Of a stretch of DNA of 64,000 nucleotides, positions 16,287-24,356 are shown piece after piece. Each line of letters starts with the position of its first letter. The first letter of the stretch is position 1. Under the pieces are notes generated by a model. That model saw only the letters and a program-made list of their open reading frames with translations, ran no database searches and was not told the DNA's origin. Made by a program: the position numbers and the translations under genes. Source of the DNA: Halapricum hydrolyticum (lineage in GTDB: Archaea > Halobacteriota > Halobacteria > Halobacteriales > Haloarculaceae); contig JAOPKD010000001.1 of NCBI GenBank assembly GCA_025517565.1, forward strand, positions 62,001-126,000, read 5' to 3'.

Positions 16287-17561
16287 TCAGGACTGGCCTG
16301 CACTGTGAATGTCTTCAGGTATGTCCATAATGAACCCTTCTATCTGAGTCACGTCTCCCCCGGTCCGTGCGGGCTGTCCCTGCTCCCAGACCCATCGCCG
16401 TTCGCCGGATCGCGTCTGGATCCGGTAGGTCAATTCGAAGGGCTCGCCGCCCGAGGTCGCCCGGTTGACGTCTTCCCAGACCCAGTTTCTGTCTTCCGGG
16501 TGGATGATATCATCGCCCCAGCTCACCGTGCCACGTTCGATCTCGTCGGCCGTATAGCCGGTCAACTCCTCCGCACGGCCGCGAACCATCTCCATCGGCC
16601 ACCCCGGTTGTTGCTTGCACCGGTAGACGATCCCGGGCAGGTTGTTGATGATCGTCTGCAGCCGCTGTTCGCGTTCTTTCTGTTCGGTGACGTCGAACGA
16701 ATAGCCGAGGAGTCCGACGACGTCGCCGTCCTCGTCGCGCCAGGGTACTTTCGACGTGAGGAAATATCTGCCCCGAGCTTCGTCGTAGGTTTCTTTGTCG
16801 ATGATTCGCTCTCCCTCTTCGATAACCTGCATGTCGTCTTCGTACGCCTCTTCGGAGAATTCTTCCGGGACGTCGTACTCGACTTCCGTGTCCCTGTTGC
16901 CGATCCATCGCTCGGGATCGTCGTAGAACTCGCTGCTCACCCAGAGGTGGCGACCCTTTCGATCCTTGATGAACAGGTGAATCGGAACGAAATCGAACAG
17001 GGCGTCGAGGAGTCGTTTGTGGCGTTTCAACTCCTGTTCGCGCTTCTTTCGCTCCTCGATCTCGTCCCGGAGTCGTTGTTCGGTCGTTTCGAGCTGCTCG
17101 GTATACGCTTCCAGCTGTTGATTTTGCGCCGTGAGCTCCTGGTTCAGTGCCCGTAACTCGGCTTTCGTCTGGTGTTTCTCGATCTCGTTGCGGACAGCAT
17201 CAGCCAATACGCTGTACTGAGACGTGGGATCGCCCCCCTTCTGGAGGTACCGATCGGCCCCGAAATTGAGCGCGTCGATCGCTACCTCCTCACGTCCTTT
17301 GCCGGTGAAGATGATGAACGGGATATCGCTATCGAAATCGTCTCGAATCGTCTCCAGAAAGTCGAGCCCGTCTACATCCGGCATTTGATAGTCGGAAATG
17401 ATCGCATCGAACACTTCCTGGTCGAAGCGATCTATTGCCTCGGTCGCTGACGTAGCGGTCTCGACGATGAAACGGTCGTCTTCCCGAGGTAAGAACTCGG
17501 TGATCAGCTCCGAGATGCCCGGATCGTCGTCGACCGCTAGCACTCGGAAAGACTCGTCCAT
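16287..17561 (-). CDS. Response-regulator receiver with two PAS domains, no kinase
   Basis: A 424-residue protein. Residues 5-125 are a CheY-like receiver (VDDDPG, phospho-acceptor in ISDYQMPDVDG, FTGKG and the Lys of YLQKGG). Residues 125-180 are coiled coil. Then come two PAS domains with their PAC tails (GYSFDVTEQKEREQ and GFIMDIPEDI). No histidine kinase, HTH or other output domain follows, which is common among haloarchaeal signalling proteins that relay by protein contact. The partner kinase is not in the window. It ends convergently with the nar operon. A link to nitrate or oxygen sensing is only positional. Confidence 0.85.
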   Translation of the reverse strand: MDESFRVLAVDDDPGISELITEFLPREDDRFIVETATSATEAIDRFDQEVFDAIISDYQMPDVDGLDFLETIRDDFDSDIPFIIFTGKGREEVAIDALNFGADRYLQKGGDPTSQYSVLADAVRNEIEKHQTKAELRALNQELTAQNQQLEAYTEQLETTEQRLRDEIEERKKREQELKRHKRLLDALFDFVPIHLFIKDRKGRHLWVSSEFYDDPERWIGNRDTEVEYDVPEEFSEEAYEDDMQVIEEGERIIDKETYDEARGRYFLTSKVPWRDEDGDVVGLLGYSFDVTEQKEREQRLQTIINNLPGIVYRCKQQPGWPMEMVRGRAEELTGYTADEIERGTVSWGDDIIHPEDRNWVWEDVNRATSGGEPFELTYRIQTRSGERRWVWEQGQPARTGGDVTQIEGFIMDIPEDIHSAGQS

Positions 17562-17682
17562 CTTCCGTACTTTGTCGAGGGTGGATCATAAATACCATAC
17601 CTTGCCCGCACTCGGCGTGCGAGGCAGCGTCACGTCGCTCAGCGCCGAAGCCGCGGGGCGGGTCCACACGGCCAGTGACACG

Positions 17683-17937
17683 TCAGGGCACCCATATCGC
17701 AGTGTAGACCGGATCGTCGCCCACCGACTCGTGTTCGAGCCCTCGCTCCTCGAGTTTCGGGAACAGATGCTGGGGCGTTCGATCGTTGATCTGGATCAGG
17801 ACGCGCTCGTCGAGATTGACGACTGCTTCGAGCGTCTCCTGAAGCGGCTTCGGCGGCGGGAGCTCGCGGACGTCGAGCGTTTCGTAATCGGGCCGATCCG
17901 GAACCACCTCGCTGTCGAGTACGACTGTCGGCTCCAT
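17683..17937 (-). CDS. DUF2249-domain protein
   Basis: An 84-residue protein. The pattern YETLDVRELPPPKPLQETL ... RVLIQINDRTPQHLFPKLEERG is that of DUF2249, a small domain often found beside nitric oxide and nitrite metabolism genes. Function is not established; the family resembles TusA/SirA-like folds but lacks the usual N-terminal Cys-Pro. A perfect palindrome of the denitrification type (17976-17987) is centred 44.5 nt before its ATG. A second DUF2249 gene is at 27501 and a third copy ends the Mrp protein. Confidence 0.75.
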   Translation of the reverse strand: MEPTVVLDSEVVPDRPDYETLDVRELPPPKPLQETLEAVVNLDERVLIQINDRTPQHLFPKLEERGLEHESVGDDPVYTAIWVP

Positions 17938-17975
17938 ACCTATCGCGTGTGTCCGCGTGCTGGCAACGGTTCACC

Positions 17976-17987
17976 CGAACGTGTTCG
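17976..17987. promoter_or_regulatory. Denitrification palindrome CGAACGTGTTCG
   Basis: Centred 44.5 nt before the ATG of the minus-strand DUF2249 gene at 17937, matching the nirK spacing. A second copy at 18037-18048 serves the opposite strand. Confidence 0.5.
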
Positions 17988-18036
17988 CCCGCGTTCGTTC
18001 TCCCGGATCCGATCGAGCGCACCACACCGAATCCGA

Positions 18037-18048
18037 CGAATATGTTCG
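18037..18048. promoter_or_regulatory. Denitrification palindrome CGAATATGTTCG (radical SAM gene)
   Basis: Same sequence as the narO site at 4836-4847, centred 52.5 nt before the ATG at 18095. The gap to the first palindrome is 49 nt, so the divergent pair may share activators. Confidence 0.5.
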
Positions 18049-18094
18049 GGGCGCCTGACTCGGACGTGGCGCGGCAATCATCGGAGAGAGACGC

Positions 18095-19216
18095 ATGCAT
18101 CCTCGGGACATCGATCTGTCGGAACGGCCGTTCGTTCTCATCTGGGAGGTCACACAGGCCTGTGAACTCGAATGCAAGCACTGCCGGGCGGACGCCCAGC
18201 CCGATCGCCACCCGGGTGAGCTGACCACTGAAGAGGGAAAGCAACTGCTCGAAGACGCGAGCGAGTTCGGGGAGGGACAGCTCGTCGTGCTCTCCGGCGG
18301 GGATCCGCTCGTCCGGGACGATCTCGTCGAGCTCGTTCGGTATGGCGTCGATCAGGGGCTGTCGATGACACTCACGCCGAGCGGGACCGACGCGCTGACG
18401 CCCGAGATCGTCGACGAGTTGGCCGACGCGGGGCTGCGACGGCTGGCACTGAGCATCGACGGAGCGACCGCCCGAGCCCACGACGAGTTCCGGGGCGAAC
18501 CGGGCAGCTTCGAGGGGACGGTTTCGATCGCGCGCTACGCCCGCGAGCAGGGGATTCCCCTCCAGATTAACACCACTGTCTGCCAGGAGACGCTCGCTGA
18601 ACTGCCTGACCTGGCGGATCTCGTCGAAGAACTCGGCGCCGTTCTCTGGTCGGTGTTCTTCCTCGTGCCGATCGGTCGCGGGACGGTGCTCGATCCGATC
18701 GACCCCGACCGATCGGATCGCGTCATGGAGTGGCTGCTCGAACAGTCGGAAGCGCGTTCGTTCGGCATCAAGACCACCGAAGCTCCACACTACCGCCGGG
18801 TCGCGGTCCAGGCACGCCAGGGCGGCGAGGCCGTCGCACCCGCGACAGCCGACGAGATCGGTCGCCGGACGAGCATCCGGGCCGGCAACGGGTTCGCGTT
18901 CGTGAGCCACCGCGGGGACGTGTACCCGTCGGGTTTCCTCCCCGAGTCGGCTGGCTCGGTTCGGGAACGCTCGATCGTCGACATCTACCGGCACTCCGAC
19001 CTGTTTACCGACCTCCGGGACGTCGAGAACCTGAAAGGCAAGTGCGGAGCCTGTGAGTACCGTGGCGTCTGTGGCGGCTCTCGATCGCGAGCGTACGCCT
19101 ACACGGGCGATCCCCTCGAGAGCGATCCGCTGTGTCCGTACGTCCCGGAAGCATACGACGGGCCGCTGCCAGCACAGACGATCGACAGATCGATGTCGAG
19201 CCCGGCCGACGATTGA
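18095..19216 (+). CDS. Radical SAM/SPASM-domain enzyme
   Basis: A 373-residue enzyme. Near residue 28 is CELECKHC, the CxxxCxxC triad for the SAM-binding [4Fe-4S] cluster, followed by the GGDP motif. The C-terminal third is a SPASM domain with cysteines in KGKCGACEYRGVCGGSRSRAYA and the later DPLCPY, expected to bind auxiliary clusters. Such enzymes (the family called TIGR04053, as I recall) modify peptides or mature cofactors, including heme-related ones. The palindrome upstream and the membrane gene 19 nt downstream tie it to denitrification. Candidate substrates are the CGCGG protein at 278 or a heme intermediate. The enzyme class is certain; the substrate is inference. Confidence 0.85.
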   Translation: MHPRDIDLSERPFVLIWEVTQACELECKHCRADAQPDRHPGELTTEEGKQLLEDASEFGEGQLVVLSGGDPLVRDDLVELVRYGVDQGLSMTLTPSGTDALTPEIVDELADAGLRRLALSIDGATARAHDEFRGEPGSFEGTVSIARYAREQGIPLQINTTVCQETLAELPDLADLVEELGAVLWSVFFLVPIGRGTVLDPIDPDRSDRVMEWLLEQSEARSFGIKTTEAPHYRRVAVQARQGGEAVAPATADEIGRRTSIRAGNGFAFVSHRGDVYPSGFLPESAGSVRERSIVDIYRHSDLFTDLRDVENLKGKCGACEYRGVCGGSRSRAYAYTGDPLESDPLCPYVPEAYDGPLPAQTIDRSMSSPADD

Positions 19217-19235
19217 CTGAGCGAGGACAGAGACG

Positions 19236-20558
19236 ATGCAACAACTCTCGGGCGACCTCGATACCGACAGCCAGCCGCCCCTTGCGATCCCCGTCGCGCA
19301 CTTCGTCGTCGGCGTGGCGATCCTCCTGCTCGGCGGTGCGATCGCCGGTCTGGGATCGTTCGTCCCGGGGATCGACCCCGCTGGAGCCGGATCGTTGCAC
19401 CTCCTGCTGGCGGGCTGGATCGGCCTGACGATCATGGGCGCGATGACGCAGTTCGTCCCCGTCTGGTCGGGAACGAGTCTCCACTCCCGGCAGCTCTCGG
19501 TTGCCAGTCTCTGGCTGGTGGCCCTGGGCGTCGCCGGGCTGGTGGCGGGCTTTCTGTTCGAGTACGCGTGGCTGCCGATCGGTGGCGGCGTGTTACTGGT
19601 TGGGTTCTGGGTCTTCGCGTACAATATCGTGCGCACGCTTCCCGACGTGCGGACGTTCGACATTACCGAGGGGCACTTCGCGTTCGCGCTCGCCAGTCTG
19701 CTCGTGGCTACCGTCCTCGGCTGGTTGCTCGCCGCCGACATCTCCGTTCGGCTGCTCGGCGGGCTGATCGAGCCGTCGCGACTGCTGCTCGCACACCTGA
19801 CGCTCACAGTCTTCGGGTTCGTCCTCGCGACCATCGTCGGGGCACTCTACCAGCTCGCCCCGATGTTCACGCAGGCCGAGAAGACGACTGTCGACGCTCA
19901 CCTCGCGCACGTCGAGATGGTCTCGCTCCCGGGCGGGATCGCACTGCTCGCGGCCGGGCGGCTGCTCGGGTCGACTCGCGTCGCGACGATCGGCGGCGTC
20001 GTGTTGCTCGCCGGCGCACTGGCCTTTTCGGGATTTCTCGCCCGTCAGCTATGGCGGGCCCGCGTCGAAACCGGCCCGCTCTTGCGGCGATACGGCCTCG
20101 TGACGGCGTCGCTGGTCGGCTGGATCGCGCTCACGATCCCCTACTGGCTCGGCAATCCGATCTCGGTGTTCACGCGCTTTGGCGGTCCGACGGGGACGCA
20201 CCTGCTTTTCGTCGGCGTGTTCACCCTGACAATCGTCGGGACGTTCTACCACGTTGTCCCCTTCATCGTCTGGTATCACCGCTACAGCGACCGGCTGGGA
20301 TACGAGTCGGTGCCGATGGTCGACGACCTCTACGACGACCGGATCGCGACCGTCGAGCTCTGGCTGCTCGCGGCTGGACTGGCCGGTCTCTGGATCGGTG
20401 ACGTACTCGCGACGACGTGGGTGGTCGTCGCCGGGGGGAACCTCCTCGGCGTGGGCGTGGTGCTGTTCGGCGCGAACATGGCCGGTGTCGTCTGGCGACA
20501 CCGTCCGGAGACCGTCCGCGAAGTCCTCGTTACGCTGCTCGGGCGGTCCCCTGGATGA
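19236..20558 (+). CDS. NnrS/heme-copper-oxidase-like multi-pass membrane protein
   Basis: A 440-residue protein with about twelve helices. Three internal segments share the pattern His-x5-Gly-(W/F)-x2-hydrophobic-x-Gly-x3-(Q/H)-x2-Pro: LHLLLAGWIGLTIMGAMTQF, AHLTLTVFGFVLATIVGALY and THLLFVGVFTLTIVGTFYHV. This pattern is known from NnrS and from small relatives of cbb3 oxidase subunit I, where histidines may bind heme or copper. NnrS counters nitric oxide stress. It follows the radical SAM gene by 19 nt, so both are probably made together under denitrifying conditions. The exact family is uncertain. Confidence 0.6.
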   Translation: MQQLSGDLDTDSQPPLAIPVAHFVVGVAILLLGGAIAGLGSFVPGIDPAGAGSLHLLLAGWIGLTIMGAMTQFVPVWSGTSLHSRQLSVASLWLVALGVAGLVAGFLFEYAWLPIGGGVLLVGFWVFAYNIVRTLPDVRTFDITEGHFAFALASLLVATVLGWLLAADISVRLLGGLIEPSRLLLAHLTLTVFGFVLATIVGALYQLAPMFTQAEKTTVDAHLAHVEMVSLPGGIALLAAGRLLGSTRVATIGGVVLLAGALAFSGFLARQLWRARVETGPLLRRYGLVTASLVGWIALTIPYWLGNPISVFTRFGGPTGTHLLFVGVFTLTIVGTFYHVVPFIVWYHRYSDRLGYESVPMVDDLYDDRIATVELWLLAAGLAGLWIGDVLATTWVVVAGGNLLGVGVVLFGANMAGVVWRHRPETVREVLVTLLGRSPG

Positions 20559-20595
20559 ACCGGGAGAGAAGAGTTCGAACCGCCGAAAAATACTG

Positions 20596-21108
20596 TCAGA
20601 AGGGAAGATCTGCTTGCTCGTCCGTCGCCGGGTCCTCATCGAGTTCGCCGTCAGTGGCATCGGTCTGTAGTTGTTCGTTGATCGCGTCGCTGTGCTGGTG
20701 GAGGTCGGCGATCCGGACCTCGACCTGCTCGAACCCGTGGCGATCGGCAAGATCGTTGAGCGCGCGGTTCGCAGCGGTCGTGAGTACCTCACCCTGCGGG
20801 CAGAATGCGGTCGTCGGCGTGAACTCGACGTGCAGTACCTCGTCGTCTTCGGTCGCGTACCTGAACCCGGCGTCAGGGTGGCGCGGATCGAGGTTGAGCT
20901 TTGCAAGGTTGTACCCGAACGTCGTGTCGTAGACGCCCCGCTCCTCGAAAATGTCCCTGACTGTCCGGTGGATCTCGACGTGCTCCTCGCCCTCGAGCAC
21001 TTCGTGGTCGGTCAGACGTTCCCCCGGCTCCGGGAGGTTCGACGGGACGAGCTCGTCGTACGCGTCGAAATCCGGTCCGCCACTGTCGCCTCGGCTGAAC
21101 AGGCCCAT
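20596..21108 (-). CDS. MIP18/DUF59-like small protein with TPTTAFCPQG motif
   Basis: A 170-residue protein, taking the ATG at 21108 (MGLFSRG) because a regulatory palindrome lies 47.5 nt before it. The middle holds VEFTPTTAFCPQGEVL and a helix, then EVRIADLHQHSDAINEQL, which recalls the single conserved Cys-Pro of MIP18/DUF59 and PaaD proteins that help load Fe-S clusters. The C-terminus is acidic and disordered. Being under the denitrification palindrome, it could help mature NarH, the radical SAM enzyme or other Fe-S proteins. The family match is tentative. Confidence 0.55.
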   Translation of the reverse strand: MGLFSRGDSGGPDFDAYDELVPSNLPEPGERLTDHEVLEGEEHVEIHRTVRDIFEERGVYDTTFGYNLAKLNLDPRHPDAGFRYATEDDEVLHVEFTPTTAFCPQGEVLTTAANRALNDLADRHGFEQVEVRIADLHQHSDAINEQLQTDATDGELDEDPATDEQADLPF

Positions 21109-21149
21109 CTTGACTCTCTGTTCGGTCTCTCCGCCCCTGTGGACTTTCC

Positions 21150-21161
21150 CGAACACGTTCG
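21150..21161. promoter_or_regulatory. Denitrification palindrome CGAACACGTTCG
   Basis: Same sequence as the site at 228-239, centred 47.5 nt before the ATG at 21108 and within the short gap after the FmdE-like gene. Confidence 0.5.
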
Positions 21162-21173
21162 CACGTCGTTCGG

Positions 21174-21833
21174 TCACGTCCCCGTGTCGAGCGAGTGGAC
21201 CGAAAACAGGTCGTCGTCGGCGAGAACGGCCCGAACGCGTCCGTGCCAGGCGTCGGCGAACGCCTCGCGGTCGTCCGCGGTCGCGGTTCCGTCGAGGATC
21301 CGCTGGAGGTGGCCGATCGCTGGGCCGCCGTCCGGAACGTCCCGGACGTGATAGACGACTTCGACGGTATCGCCGGTGTCAGTCCGCTGGAAGCGAAACG
21401 TCGGGTCGGGGCCCACTGGCTCGAACGCGTCGTACTTCAGCAGGTTCTGCCGGTCGCCGTGGCCGCCGCCCAGTCCTCCGAAGCCGTCGTCGCCCGCTGC
21501 GCCGGTCACGTACGAGACGAGTCGGCTCATCACGCCGTAGGTAGCGTCGTCGGACGGCCCGCCCGCGCGGACTTCGATCTCGCCTCTGACCGGGAGGCTG
21601 TTCGGATAGAGCGCGTCGAGACCGAGCTGTGTGATCCGGTAGGCGCCCGACGCCGTCGGACAGGAGTGGCCCGCGGTCTTCACCACGTCCTCGTAGGTGA
21701 CGACAAACGGATCGCCGGGATCGAGGACGGCGAGTGCCTCGGCCGCGGGATCGCGGATCCTGATCGGTTCGGCGTCGTACTCGACAGCCCAGTTCGTGCT
21801 GTTCGTCTCGGTCGGAGTCGTGTGTTCTGTCAT
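21174..21833 (-). CDS. FmdE-like protein of unknown function
   Basis: A 219-residue protein. VVKTAGHSCPTASGAYRIT followed by ALYPNSLPVRGEIEV recalls the GH-x-CP core of FmdE, the subunit E-like family found beside molybdopterin and formyl-methanofuran enzymes. Haloarchaea lack methanogenesis, so a different role is likely, perhaps in metal or pterin cofactor handling. Glycine-rich GDDGFGGLGGGHGD may be a flexible loop. It sits upstream of the MIP18-like gene, 65 nt apart, on the same strand. Its start codon lies inside a triplicated 20-bp sequence. Family assignment is tentative. Confidence 0.5.
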   Translation of the reverse strand: MTEHTTPTETNSTNWAVEYDAEPIRIRDPAAEALAVLDPGDPFVVTYEDVVKTAGHSCPTASGAYRITQLGLDALYPNSLPVRGEIEVRAGGPSDDATYGVMSRLVSYVTGAAGDDGFGGLGGGHGDRQNLLKYDAFEPVGPDPTFRFQRTDTGDTVEVVYHVRDVPDGGPAIGHLQRILDGTATADDREAFADAWHGRVRAVLADDDLFSVHSLDTGT

Positions 21834-21894
21834 CGGTATTCGTGAATTGTCATCGGTGTCCGTGAATCGTGCTCTGTCATCGGTGTCCGTGGAT
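21828..21894 (-). repeat. Three copies of a 20-bp repeat at the start of the FmdE-like gene
   Basis: Copies TGTCATCGGTATTCGTGAAT (21828-21847), TGTCATCGGTGTCCGTGAAT (21848-21867) and TGTCATCGGTGTCCGTGGAT (21875-21894). Read on the minus strand each holds an ATG, the first being the gene's own start. The others are followed by a different frame or stop, so this looks like slippage duplication of the initiation region. Confidence 0.65.
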
Positions 21895-21908
21895 CGTCTG
21901 TCTGTTTT

Positions 21909-23846
21909 TCAGTACCGCAGCAGTCGCATGCCGTTTCCGATCACCGCGAGGACGCTGGCCTCGTGGACGAGCATCCCCGAGGCGAGCGTGACGTAGCTGG
22001 TCAGCACGCCCGCGAGCAGCAGCGCGACCGTCGCGATCGCGATAGCGACGTTCTCGTAGACGTTCCGACGGGTGGCTTTGCTGAGCGTGACCGCATACGG
22101 GATGTGCCCCAGGTCGTCGGCCATCAGTGCCATGTCCGCGGTCTCGATGGCGGTGTCAGTGCCGGCCGCACCCATGGCGATTCCCACGTCTGCGGTTGCC
22201 AGCGACGGGGCGTCGTTGATCCCGTCGCCGACCATCGCGACGGTGTGATCCTCGCCGAGTTCCTCGACGATCGCCTGCTTGTCTTCGGGGAGTAACTCGG
22301 CGCGGTAGTCGTCGATCCCGACCGCCTCGGCGGCCGCGGTGGCGACCCGCTTGTTGTCGCCGGTCAGCATCGCCGTCTCGACGCCGGCCGCCCGTAGCGA
22401 CTCGATCACGCCGGGGGCGGCCTCACGCAACTCGTCGCGTATGGCGACGACGCCGACGACGGCGGCATCGTCCGCGACCAGAACCGCGGTCTCGCCGTGC
22501 TGTTCGCGCTCGCGGACGTGTTCTTCGACGTCCGCTGGCACCTCGACATCACAGTCGTCGAGTAGCGTGCGGTTGCCGACGACGATCTCCCGCCCGTCGT
22601 GACGGGCGACGACGCCCTTGCCCGCGACCACGTCGAACTCGTCGGGGTCCGGGATCGAATACGACTCACCGGGAGGGCTTGCTGTCTCCTCGACCGCAAC
22701 GGTACCTCCGTCGGCGACGGCAGCCGGCCGCTCGTGTGCCGCTTCGACGATGGCGTCGGCGAGGTGGTGTTCGCTCTTCTTCTCGGCGACGGCGGCGAGA
22801 GTCAGTGCCTCGCGGTCCTCGACGCCGAAGCCCTCGACGTCGGCAACGGTCGGCTCGCCTCTCGTCAGAGTCCCCGTTTTGTCGAACGCCACGAGGTCGA
22901 TGGTCCCGGCCGTTTCGAGGTGTTCGCCGCCCTTCATCAGGACGCCGTTCCTGGCGGCGTTGCCGATCGCACTGACGACGCTGACGGGCGGCCCGATCAC
23001 GAGCGCGCCGGGGCAGCCGATCACCAGCAACGTCAGTGACAGCATCGCGTTCCGCGTGACGGCAAAGGCGACGATCGACAGCGCGATCACGCCCGGCGTG
23101 TAGTACTTCGCGAAGCGGTCGATCAGCCGCTCGGTCGAGGACTGGGCCTCCTGAGCCTGCTCGACCCGGCGGATGATTCGCTGGAGGGTCGTGTCCGAGC
23201 CCGCACCGGTCGTTCGGACTTCCAGCGAGCCCGCCTGGTTGATCGTCCCGGCGTAGACCTCGTCACCGTCCGTCTTGTAGACGGGCGCACTCTCGCCGGT
23301 CACGGGAGCCTGATTGACGGCACTCTCGCCGGTGCGGACTTCGCCGTCGACGGGGAGCTTCTCGCCCGGCTTGACGACGACTGTCTCGCCAGTTTCGACC
23401 TCGCGGGCGGGCACCTCTTTCAGTTCCCCGTCCCGCCTGACGGTCGCCGTGTCGGGCGTCATCTCCAGCAGCTCCTGGAGGGCGGTGCGGGTCTTGCGCA
23501 TCGTCCGTCCTTCGAGATACGATCCAAGCGAGAACAGGAAGACTACTGCCGCGGCTTCCCAGTACGCGCCGATCGCGATCGCGCCGATCGCTGCCAGCGT
23601 CACCAGGGTCTTGATCCCCAGCGTCCGGTTTCGCACCTCGTGATAGCCCTGTCTGGCGATGTCGTAGCCGCCGACGACCGCTGCGAGAATTAAGATTGCG
23701 ACACTCGCAGTGTCGAGCCCGGCGAAGTACCCGATCGACCAGCCGCCCGCGTACAGGAGACCGCTGGTCGCGGCGATTGTCGCCGTCCGGTGTTTGGCGT
23801 AGTACCGATACCACTCGGTCGGCAGCCGTTCGGAGATGTCGATCAC
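21909..23846 (-). CDS. P1B-type heavy-metal translocating ATPase with CPG motif
   Basis: A 645-residue P-type ATPase: two leading helices, the A-domain with TGES, a membrane segment with VIGCPGALVIGPPVS, the phosphorylation site DKTGTLT, the nucleotide HHLAD-type His-Pro-like segment (EHHLA), and GDGINDAP. The end has HEASVLAVIGNGMRLLRY, like Zn/Cd ATPases (HEG..LNSLR). The transmembrane motif is CPG rather than CPC, so metal preference is uncertain: copper, zinc and cobalt are all possible. It has no N-terminal HMA domain; that is supplied by the separate gene 12 nt upstream. In this denitrification setting, copper supply or removal around NirK and halocyanin is plausible. Confidence 0.85.
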   Translation of the reverse strand: MIDISERLPTEWYRYYAKHRTATIAATSGLLYAGGWSIGYFAGLDTASVAILILAAVVGGYDIARQGYHEVRNRTLGIKTLVTLAAIGAIAIGAYWEAAAVVFLFSLGSYLEGRTMRKTRTALQELLEMTPDTATVRRDGELKEVPAREVETGETVVVKPGEKLPVDGEVRTGESAVNQAPVTGESAPVYKTDGDEVYAGTINQAGSLEVRTTGAGSDTTLQRIIRRVEQAQEAQSSTERLIDRFAKYYTPGVIALSIVAFAVTRNAMLSLTLLVIGCPGALVIGPPVSVVSAIGNAARNGVLMKGGEHLETAGTIDLVAFDKTGTLTRGEPTVADVEGFGVEDREALTLAAVAEKKSEHHLADAIVEAAHERPAAVADGGTVAVEETASPPGESYSIPDPDEFDVVAGKGVVARHDGREIVVGNRTLLDDCDVEVPADVEEHVREREQHGETAVLVADDAAVVGVVAIRDELREAAPGVIESLRAAGVETAMLTGDNKRVATAAAEAVGIDDYRAELLPEDKQAIVEELGEDHTVAMVGDGINDAPSLATADVGIAMGAAGTDTAIETADMALMADDLGHIPYAVTLSKATRRNVYENVAIAIATVALLLAGVLTSYVTLASGMLVHEASVLAVIGNGMRLLRY

Positions 23847-23858
23847 GCTCGACCCACC

Positions 23859-24074
23859 TCAGGCACGCTGGGGCGTGTACCCTTGCTGTTCGATCGTCTG
23901 TGCGAACGTCTCGGGATCGACGACGGTCGTGTCGTACTCGATCTCGACTCGGCCGGTCGCGTAGTGGACCTCGACGCGCTCGACACCCGCAGCGTTCTGC
24001 AGGGCACGCTCGACGGTACTCGCACACGTCGGACAGTCGAAGTCCAGTACGCGGAACTGTGTCGTTTCGCTCAT
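23859..24074 (-). CDS. Small HMA-domain metal chaperone
   Basis: A 71-residue heavy-metal-associated domain with the metal site DFDCPTCASTVERAL (the CPTC pair) and the usual beta-alpha-beta-beta-alpha-beta layout. It is the detached metal-binding domain of the ATPase that follows 12 nt later, and probably hands Cu(I) or Zn(II) to it. The upstream region contains AT-rich sequence with inverted arms TCAAA and TTTGA (24114-24130), a possible metal-responsive operator. Confidence 0.85.
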   Translation of the reverse strand: MSETTQFRVLDFDCPTCASTVERALQNAAGVERVEVHYATGRVEIEYDTTVVDPETFAQTIEQQGYTPQRA

Positions 24075-24356
24075 TGCGTCCCTGTCTATGGACCGGCTTT
24101 CAAAAAGGATTTCTCAAATGATATGTTTGATTTGTTAAATAGGTGGTCGGGACGGTCAAACGGGTCGTCTAGGGCTTCGGCCGGGTGAGGTGGATTCATC
24201 TCGTCTCTGCGAACAGACGGATCTCGGCGACATTCGAGTTCTTTCCGGACCGCGTCGAAGCCGTCACCGCTGTCGCTCCGGTCACCACCAGGCGTTGTAC
24301 TTCGGGTTGTCCCAGCCGCTGCCAATCCGCGCCGTAAATCGTTATAGCGGTCACGA
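24075..24356. other. Gap between HMA gene and qnor; possible metal-responsive operator
   Basis: A 282-base stretch. An AT-rich part (24097-24140) before the HMA gene has inverted arms TCAAA-N7-TTTGA at 24114-24130 and a TATA-like CTTTTTGAAA on the minus strand about 28 nt from the start. The rest, up to the qnor stop, shows no gene, repeat or clear terminator. A 79-codon open frame here lacks coding character. Confidence 0.35.

Noticed and set aside
24086..24325. 79-codon minus-strand open frame between the HMA gene and qnor
   Set aside because: It overlaps the promoter region, has no start signals and mixes Arg, Pro and Ser as expected of a chance frame in GC-rich DNA.
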